Positions 58,827-64,000 of a stretch of DNA of 64,000 bases are shown piece by piece. The stretch is from Streptomyces sp. GQFP. Lineage in GTDB: Bacteria; Actinomycetota; Actinomycetes; Streptomycetales; Streptomycetaceae. A program made the translations under genes and the position numbers. Where the stretch lies: the NCBI RefSeq assembly GCF_021545335.1, contig NZ_CP089312.1, positions 2,914,001 through 2,978,000 on the forward strand. Direction: 5' to 3'. Within the stretch, counting starts at the first letter, position 1. Every line of letters begins with the position of its first letter. The notes beneath the pieces are model-generated. The model saw only the letters and a list, made by a program, of their open reading frames with translations, was not told where the DNA came from and made no database searches.

Positions 58827-59780
58827 ATGACCGCAAGCTCCACCCTTCGTACGACCGCCGCGCAGAACCGGCTAGCCGCGGTCGGTGCGATCGCGGTCGC
58901 GGGCGCCCTGCTGCTCACCGGGTGCGGTGACCAGACCAAGGACAAGGACAACGGCTCGGAGAGCGCCTCGACGAGCTCGGCCCCGCTGGCCGACCAGCTC
59001 CCCCAGGCGATCCGGGACAAGGGCGTCATCACGGTCGGCTCGGACATCGCGTACGCGCCGGTCGAGTTCAAGGACGACTCGGGCAAGACCGTCGGTATCG
59101 ACCCGGACATCGCGGACGCCATGGGCAAGCAGCTCGGCGTGAAGTTCGAGTTCCAGAACGGCACCTTCGACACCCTGATCACGGGTCTGCGCTCCAAGCG
59201 GTACGACATCGCCATGTCCGCGATGACCGACACCAAGGACCGCCAGGAGGGCACCGAGAACGGCAAGAAGGTCGGCGAGGGCGTCGACTTCGTCGACTAC
59301 TTCACCGCCGGTGTCTCGATCTACACCAAGAAGGGCGACGACCAGGGCATCAAGAGCTGGTCCGACCTCTGCGGCAAGAAGATCGCGGTGCAGCGCGGCA
59401 CGGTCTCCGAGGACCTCGCCAAGGCCGAGACGGCGAAGTGTACGGGTGGCAAGAAGATCGCCATCGAGTCGTACGACAACGACCAGCAGGCCCAGACCCG
59501 GGTGCGCGCGGGCGGCGCGGACGCCGGCTCCTCCGACTTCCCCGTCACGGCGTACGCGGTGAAGACCTCGGGCGGCGGCAACGACTTCCAGGTCGTCGGT
59601 GAGCAGGTCGAGGCGGCCCCGTACGGCATCGCGGTCGCCAAGACGAACACGGAGCTGCGGGACGCCCTGAAGGCCGCGCTCGACGCGATCATCAAGAACG
59701 GCGAGTACGGCAAGATCATCGCCAAGTGGGGCGTCGAGGACGGCGCCGTGACCGCGGCCACCGTCAACGGCGGCAAGTGA
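58827..59780 (+). CDS. amino-acid (glutamate-type) ABC transporter substrate-binding lipoprotein
   Basis: 317 residues; ATG 58827 after GGAGGA. Signal segment ends in lipobox LLTGC (C33). The mature part is a class-3 extracellular solute-binding fold: KGVITVGSDIAYAPVEF, GIDPDIADAMGKQLG, FDTLITGLRSKRYD and CGKKIAVQRGT. It captures a polar amino acid outside the membrane for the permease and ATPase that follow. The ligand is likely glutamate/glutamine-like but not provable from sequence. Confidence 0.92.
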   Translation: MTASSTLRTTAAQNRLAAVGAIAVAGALLLTGCGDQTKDKDNGSESASTSSAPLADQLPQAIRDKGVITVGSDIAYAPVEFKDDSGKTVGIDPDIADAMGKQLGVKFEFQNGTFDTLITGLRSKRYDIAMSAMTDTKDRQEGTENGKKVGEGVDFVDYFTAGVSIYTKKGDDQGIKSWSDLCGKKIAVQRGTVSEDLAKAETAKCTGGKKIAIESYDNDQQAQTRVRAGGADAGSSDFPVTAYAVKTSGGGNDFQVVGEQVEAAPYGIAVAKTNTELRDALKAALDAIIKNGEYGKIIAKWGVEDGAVTAATVNGGK

Positions 59781-59821
59781 CCCGGGCTCACGGAAGCTAC
59801 GGGCACTGAAAGGCAACACCC

Positions 59822-60751
59822 GTGACTGTTGACACCGACAAGACGACAGGACCGGCGGACACTCCCCCGGCCGGACCGGAGGCCATCAAGGCCATCCCGG
59901 TCCGGCACTACGGGCGGTACGTCTCGGCCCTGATCGCGATCGCGCTCTTCGTCGCGATCATCTACGCGTTCGCCCAGGGCAACATCAACTGGGGCGCCGT
60001 ACCGGACTACTTCTTCGACGACCGCATCATCACCGGTGTCTGGAAGACCCTGCTGCTGACGGTCCTGTCGATGCTGATCGGCATCGTCGGCGGCATCCTG
60101 CTCGCCGTCATGCGGCTGTCGAAGAACCCGGTGACCTCGACCATCGCCTGGTTCTACATCTGGTTCTTCCGCGGCACCCCGGTCCTGGTCCAGCTGGTCG
60201 TCTGGTTCAACCTGGGCCTGGTCTTCACGTACATCAACCTCGGTCCGATCTACAAGGACTACTGGTCCAGCTTCATGACGCCGCTGCTGACGGCGCTCCT
60301 GGGCCTGGGCCTGAACGAGGCCGCCTACATGGCGGAGATCTGCCGCGCCGGCCTCCTGTCGGTCGACGAGGGCCAGACCGAGGCCTCGCACGCCCTGGGC
60401 ATGAGCCACGCCAAGACCCTGCGCCGGATCGTGATCCCGCAGGCGATGCGCGTGATCGTGCCGCCCACGGGCAACGAGGTCATCAACATGCTGAAGACGA
60501 CCTCGCTGGTGTCGGTGGTGCAGTTCGCCGAACTGTTCCGCTACGCCCAGGACATCGGACAGACGTCCGGTGCCCCGGTGGAGATGTACTTCCTCGCAGC
60601 GGCCTGGTACCTGATCCTCACCTCGATCCTCAGCGTCGGCCAGTACTACATCGAGCGGTACTACGCGCGTGGTTCCAGCCGTTCGCTTCCGGCCACGCCG
60701 TTGCAGAAGATCAAGGCGAACTTGCTGTCCCTCGGAAGCTGGAGGCGCTGA
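59822..60751 (+). CDS. amino-acid ABC transporter permease
   Basis: 309 residues from GTG 59822. About six membrane helices: [36 protein letters not shown], then the HisMQ signature [20 protein letters not shown] with [18 protein letters not shown] (EAA loop that docks the ATPase). 41 bp after the binding protein and 2 bp before the ATPase, so one operon. It probably works as a homodimer since no second permease is present. Confidence 0.94.
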   Translation: MTVDTDKTTGPADTPPAGPEAIKAIPVRHYGRYVSALIAIALFVAIIYAFAQGNINWGAVPDYFFDDRIITGVWKTLLLTVLSMLIGIVGGILLAVMRLSKNPVTSTIAWFYIWFFRGTPVLVQLVVWFNLGLVFTYINLGPIYKDYWSSFMTPLLTALLGLGLNEAAYMAEICRAGLLSVDEGQTEASHALGMSHAKTLRRIVIPQAMRVIVPPTGNEVINMLKTTSLVSVVQFAELFRYAQDIGQTSGAPVEMYFLAAAWYLILTSILSVGQYYIERYYARGSSRSLPATPLQKIKANLLSLGSWRR

Positions 60752-60753
60752 CC

Positions 60754-61557
60754 ATGAGCACGGAAAAGGTCACGAACCCTGCCCCCGGCCCCGAAGCCGT
60801 CGCGATGGTCAAGTCGGAGGGCGTGCACAAGTCCTTCGGCCCCGTCGAGGTCCTCAAGGGCATCGACCTGGAAGTGAAGTCGGGCGAGGTGTTCTGCCTC
60901 ATCGGCCCTTCCGGCTCCGGCAAGTCGACGTTCCTCCGGTGCATCAACCACCTGGAGAAGGTCAACGCGGGGCGCCTGTACGTCGACGGGGAGCTGGTCG
61001 GCTACCGCCAGAAGGGCGACAAGCTGTACGAGCTGAAGGACAGCGAGGTCGCGCTGAAGCGCCGGGACATCGGCATGGTCTTCCAGCGCTTCAACCTGTT
61101 CCCGCACATGACGGCGCTGGAGAACGTCATGGAGGCGCCGGTCCAGGTCAAGGGCGTGAGCAAGGCGCAGGCCCGTGAGCGCGCGGGCCAGCTCCTGGAG
61201 CGCGTGGGCCTGGCCGACAAGGCGGGCACCTACCCCACGCAGCTCTCCGGCGGCCAGCAGCAGCGCGTCGCCATCGCCCGGGCCCTGGCCATGGACCCGA
61301 AGCTGATGCTGTTCGACGAGCCGACCTCGGCCCTGGACCCGGAGCTGGTCGGTGACGTCCTCGACGTCATGCGCGACCTGGCCGAGTCCGGGATGACGAT
61401 GATCGTCGTCACCCACGAGATGGGCTTCGCCCGCGAGGTGGGCGACAGCCTCGTCTTCATGGACGGCGGCGTGGTCGTCGAGTCCGGCAACCCCCGCGAC
61501 GTCCTGACGAACCCGCAGCACGAACGAACCCAGTCGTTCCTGTCCAAGGTCCTCTGA
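60754..61557 (+). CDS. amino-acid ABC transporter ATPase (GlnQ type)
   Basis: 267 residues. Walker [10 protein letters not shown] (51-59), signature [15 protein letters not shown], Walker [15 protein letters not shown] and H-loop VVTHEMGFA are all intact. It energises uptake by the preceding permease. An 18-bp-stem terminator follows 19 bp after the stop. Confidence 0.96.
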   Translation: MSTEKVTNPAPGPEAVAMVKSEGVHKSFGPVEVLKGIDLEVKSGEVFCLIGPSGSGKSTFLRCINHLEKVNAGRLYVDGELVGYRQKGDKLYELKDSEVALKRRDIGMVFQRFNLFPHMTALENVMEAPVQVKGVSKAQARERAGQLLERVGLADKAGTYPTQLSGGQQQRVAIARALAMDPKLMLFDEPTSALDPELVGDVLDVMRDLAESGMTMIVVTHEMGFAREVGDSLVFMDGGVVVESGNPRDVLTNPQHERTQSFLSKVL

Positions 61558-61576
61558 GGCGACGTACGGGTACGTA

Positions 61577-61615
61577 CGGAAGGGGCGGTACGAGATCCTC
61601 GTACCGCCCCTTCCG
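61577..61615. terminator. bidirectional terminator of the ABC operon
   Basis: Perfect 18-bp stem (61577-61594 with 61598-61615) and 3-nt loop between the converging ABC operon and the sigma/partner operon. Confidence 0.92.
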
Positions 61616-61622
61616 CGTTGCC

Positions 61623-62423
61623 CTAGTTGCTCCTCGTCTTCAACAGCTCGGGCGTGAGCGCCAGTTCACGCAGCTGGCTCTTGGTCAGCGGCGCGGTCCT
61701 GAGCAGAGGCCCCAGTGAGTACCTGCCGGTGAAGCCGGTGGTGTCGTGGACCTCGACCGTGCCGCCGGTCTTCAGGTAGAGCGTGGCCATGAGGTACTCA
61801 CCCCAGGTGCGGCGGTTGTCCATGAAGACGCTGCCGTGCTTCCAGCCCTTCCGGACTTCGAGGACGTTGCCGTTCGGCAGCCTCTCGAAGGTGCACTCCT
61901 GCCCGTCCTCCTTGCCCGGAAGCGAACAAGGACTCTTCCAGCTCGGGCTCCGAACCTTGCTGAACCCGTTGATCACCCGGAGGTAGCCGACCCCGCCGTC
62001 CCTGGTGACCGTGTAGGAGCCGTAGTACTTGCCGAAGGGGCCGGCCTCCGAATGCTCCGGCTCCCGGAACAGGACGTAGTCCATGTCCACTTCACGGATC
62101 GCACCGACACCGGGGGGCAGCAGCTTCGCGAACTCGGCCGCCAGGGCGGTGGCCCGGCCGGGAGGCTTGATCGTCCCCGTGTTCGCGGCGCCGCCACCGC
62201 CCTCGTCGTACGTCAGCCACCCGGGCCCCGCCACCACCCCCGCCGCGACCCCGGCCGCCGCGACGACCGTCACCGCGCTCCACCGTCGCCGCCGCACCCG
62301 CGCGGCCCGCGCGAACACCGCCTCCGTACCGGCCCCCGTCGGCGCGGAGACCCCTCCCACGGCCCGCCCGAGAAGCTCGCGCCCCTCCAGCCAGGTCTCG
62401 ACCTCGTCGATGTCGGTGCTCAT
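61623..62423 (-). CDS. membrane protein, probable anti-sigma or sigma-partner
   Basis: 266 residues. A cytosolic N-terminus (about 1-47, no HxxxCxxC zinc motif) is followed by one membrane helix (about 48-66) and an extracytoplasmic domain of about 200 residues with two Cys (in SPCSLP and QECTF), probably paired. Its ATG overlaps the sigma factor's stop (ATGA). That coupling and topology fit a membrane regulator of the SigE-family factor, but no sequence motif proves anti-sigma activity. Confidence 0.75.
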   Translation of the reverse strand: MSTDIDEVETWLEGRELLGRAVGGVSAPTGAGTEAVFARAARVRRRRWSAVTVVAAAGVAAGVVAGPGWLTYDEGGGGAANTGTIKPPGRATALAAEFAKLLPPGVGAIREVDMDYVLFREPEHSEAGPFGKYYGSYTVTRDGGVGYLRVINGFSKVRSPSWKSPCSLPGKEDGQECTFERLPNGNVLEVRKGWKHGSVFMDNRRTWGEYLMATLYLKTGGTVEVHDTTGFTGRYSLGPLLRTAPLTKSQLRELALTPELLKTRSN

Positions 62424-62908
62424 ACGTGCTCCTCCCGCACCGCGGCCCGCATCGCCGCGATTCCCCTGGCCGTGTGGCTCTTCACCGTGCTCACCCGCAT
62501 ACCGAGCAGGTCCGCGGTGTCGTTGACGCTGAGGTCCTCCCAGTAGCGCAGCACCAGCACCGCCCGCTGCTTGGGCGCGAGCTTCGCCAGTGCCGCGCGC
62601 ACCATCAGCCCCGTGTCGTTGTCCGCCGCCTCGACGGGCGTCTCCGGCAGTTCGCCGTACGCGTGTTCGCGCCGCCAGAAGCGCCGGCGCCCCGCGATGA
62701 AGGTGTTGACCAGCGTCTGGCGGGCGTAGGCCTCCAGATTGTCCAGCCGCCCGTATCTGCGCGCCCCGAGGACGACCTTCACGAGCGTCGTCTGGACGAG
62801 ATCCTCGGCCTCGTCACGGTTGCCGCAGAGCAGATAGGCGCTCCGGAACAGCGCCGTGCGTCTGCCCTCCACGAAGGCGTGCAGAGTCGCGTCCGCGCCC
62901 CGCATCAT
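62420..62908 (-). CDS. SigE-family ECF RNA polymerase sigma factor
   Basis: 162 residues from ATG 62908 (a second ATG at 62905), with GGGGGGAAGG upstream. Region 2: LFRSAYLLCGNRDEAEDLVQ, then LEAYARQTLVNTFIA. Region 4: LAPKQRAVLVLRYWEDLS, then VSTVKSHTARGIAAMR as recognition helix. Sizes and pattern match the SigE-family (sensu Streptomyces ECF41/42-like short factors, not sigma-E of stress fame). Co-translated with the following membrane protein. Confidence 0.93.
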   Translation of the reverse strand: MMRGADATLHAFVEGRRTALFRSAYLLCGNRDEAEDLVQTTLVKVVLGARRYGRLDNLEAYARQTLVNTFIAGRRRFWRREHAYGELPETPVEAADNDTGLMVRAALAKLAPKQRAVLVLRYWEDLSVNDTADLLGMRVSTVKSHTARGIAAMRAAVREEHV

Positions 62909-62998
62909 CCTTCCCCCCTTCCCGGTCCCCTGGTCGAGGACCGCCTCACCCCTACCAGTGCGCCGGGGACCCGTCGAGGACGCGGCGCGCACGGAAAA

Positions 62999-63023
62999 GG
63001 CGGTACGGATTCTCCGTACCGCC
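62999..63023. terminator. hairpin after the methyltransferase gene
   Basis: Perfect 10-bp stem (62999-63008 with 63014-63023) and 5-nt loop, 23 bp past the stop on the minus strand. Confidence 0.8.
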
Positions 63024-63045
63024 TCCACCGCACGCGCTGCCGGGG

Positions 63046-63825
63046 TTACTTGAGGGCGAGCAGCAGGGTGTCCGAGGGCGAGCACCACACGGGACGCACC
63101 TCCGCGAACCCCTTGTCGCGCAGCACGCGCGCGTGCCACTCGGCGGAGGGTGTGTCGCCTTCCGCGTGCTCGCCGTAGATCTCGAAGCGGCGGGCGGTCG
63201 GCCCGGCGAGGACGGGGTCCTGGGCGGCGAGCTGCCACCATTGCGCCCAGTCGACGACGCCGTTCTGTTTGGCCTGATCCATACGTGCGTGGCGCAGTGC
63301 GCGCTCCGCCGCGTTGATCCGGGGCGTGCTGTCGTCGATCATGTGGTCCGCGTTCATGAACAGACCGCCGTCGCGGACGACCTCCGCGATCCGGCCGTAG
63401 AGGTCCGCGAGGGGGTCGCTGTGCAGCCAGTGCAGGGCGGTGGCGGTCAGGACGGCGTCGTACGAGTCGTACGGCAGCCCGCCGGCCCACTGCGGGTCCT
63501 TGAGGTCGGCCGTGACGAAGGTGACGCGGTCGTCGCCCGCGAAGGTGCCCTCGGCGATGGCGAGGAGCGCCGGGTCGAGGTCGACGCCGGTGCTGGTGGC
63601 CCCGGGGAACCGGTCGAGGAGCCGGGCCGTGATACTTCCCGTGCCGCACGCGAGGTCGAGCACGCGCGGGGCGGGGCCGACGAGGGCCTCGACCATGTCG
63701 AGCATGACCCTGAACCGTTCCTCCCGGTCCGGCAGGTACCACTCCTGCTGCCGGTCCCAGCTCTCCTGCCAGGCATTCCAGTCGGTTCCGGCGTTTGTAC
63801 CAGTGTTGCCAATACTGATGGTCAT
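63046..63825 (-). CDS. class I SAM-dependent methyltransferase
   Basis: 259 residues. Motif I VLDLACGTGSITARLL (55-70), acidic GVDLDPALLAIA, FVTADLKD and DAVLTATALHWL are the expected SAM-fold steps; YWYx aromatic features suggest a small-molecule substrate. The substrate is unknown. Separated from the sigma operon by a terminator and divergent from the CGNR-type gene. Confidence 0.88.
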   Translation of the reverse strand: MTISIGNTGTNAGTDWNAWQESWDRQQEWYLPDREERFRVMLDMVEALVGPAPRVLDLACGTGSITARLLDRFPGATSTGVDLDPALLAIAEGTFAGDDRVTFVTADLKDPQWAGGLPYDSYDAVLTATALHWLHSDPLADLYGRIAEVVRDGGLFMNADHMIDDSTPRINAAERALRHARMDQAKQNGVVDWAQWWQLAAQDPVLAGPTARRFEIYGEHAEGDTPSAEWHARVLRDKGFAEVRPVWCSPSDTLLLALK

Positions 63826-63940
63826 CGAAGCCCCTCGGTCGGCCGCTCACTTTGAACACATGCGTAATACCCTGGAAGCAATGTCAGCCGTTACTTCCGC
63901 CCACACCGACGACCATAGAACGCGCCCGTAAGGACTACAA

Positions 63941-64000
63941 GTGGAACTGGCCTATTACTCGGACTACGCCGTGCGTCTCGTCAACACCGAGGAACCGGCG
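63941..64000 (+). CDS. CGNR zinc-finger-type protein, N-terminal fragment (runs off the window)
   Basis: Twenty codons from GTG 63941 (AAGGA upstream) read MELAYYSDYAVRLVNTEEPA and stay open to the edge. That start is characteristic of the ABATE/CGNR putative stress-induced regulators, but the zinc-finger C-terminus is beyond the window. Confidence 0.6.
   Translation, partial: MELAYYSDYAVRLVNTEEPA

Overview
The window is high-GC actinobacterial DNA that reads as a Streptomyces chromosome. GTG and TTG starts are frequent, operons are tightly overlapped (ATGA/GTGA/TTGA junctions), a conservon (cvnA-D) is present, and the gene set is typical of the genus: Ku with a lone LigD polymerase domain, a fused Kgd 2-oxoglutarate enzyme, a SEDS/PBP pair, and Lon with an HspR-type operator. 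From memory (not searched), the order ku, ligD-pol, SEDS/PBP, conservon, lon, two-component pair, kgd, malic enzyme, amino-acid ABC transporter matches the S. coelicolor SCO5309 to SCO5260 core region. No rRNA, tRNA, CRISPR array, insertion sequence or prophage was seen.

Layout. 1-7.5 kb: the end of a secondary-metabolite locus on the minus strand, with a 2,430-residue PUFA-synthase-like PKS (two nitronate-monooxygenase-type domains, KS, AT, two ACPs, KR) followed by the start of a second KS protein. 7.5-8.3 kb: a gene graveyard holding the C-terminal ends of an MFS transporter and a MarR-type regulator, fused at their lost 5' ends. 8.3-11.6 kb: a KAS-II-like ketosynthase, then divergent ku and ligD-pol. 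11.7-24.4 kb: envelope and signalling genes (GtrA-like, NERD, tyrosine phosphatase, lipoprotein plus orphan histidine kinase, Q/N-rich SH3 protein, SEDS and PBP, diiron oxygenase, TetR, NlpC/P60). 24.4-31.4 kb: FAD monooxygenase, conservon and a PP2C-like protein. 31.5-44.7 kb: MarR, lon, GNAT, several poorly known proteins, a two-component system and kgd.

44.8-52.3 kb: the most striking locus, a four-gene overlapping minus-strand operon (Trypco1-like protein, trypsin with C-terminal VMAP-like region, MoxR AAA+ ATPase, and a 1,376-residue vWA/TIR-like/NTPase/dead-trypsin/VMAP-like protein). It has the hallmarks of a VMAP-type ternary NTP-dependent conflict system.

52.5-64 kb: DUF6104, DUF4097 and PadR under palindromic sites; an HTH and Clp-N pair with an apparent leaderless self-regulated promoter; an MDR oxidoreductase; a 189-bp long-inverted-repeat element; malic enzyme; a glutamate-type ABC transporter; an ECF/SigE-family sigma and its partner; a methyltransferase; and the start of a CGNR-type protein.

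Functional themes: lipid/polyketide synthesis at the left edge, DNA end joining, cell-envelope synthesis and sensing, proteostasis (lon, Clp-N), central carbon and nitrogen flow (kgd, malic enzyme, ABC uptake), and a protease-centred defence or programmed-response module. All functional calls come from reading motifs; no database search was run.
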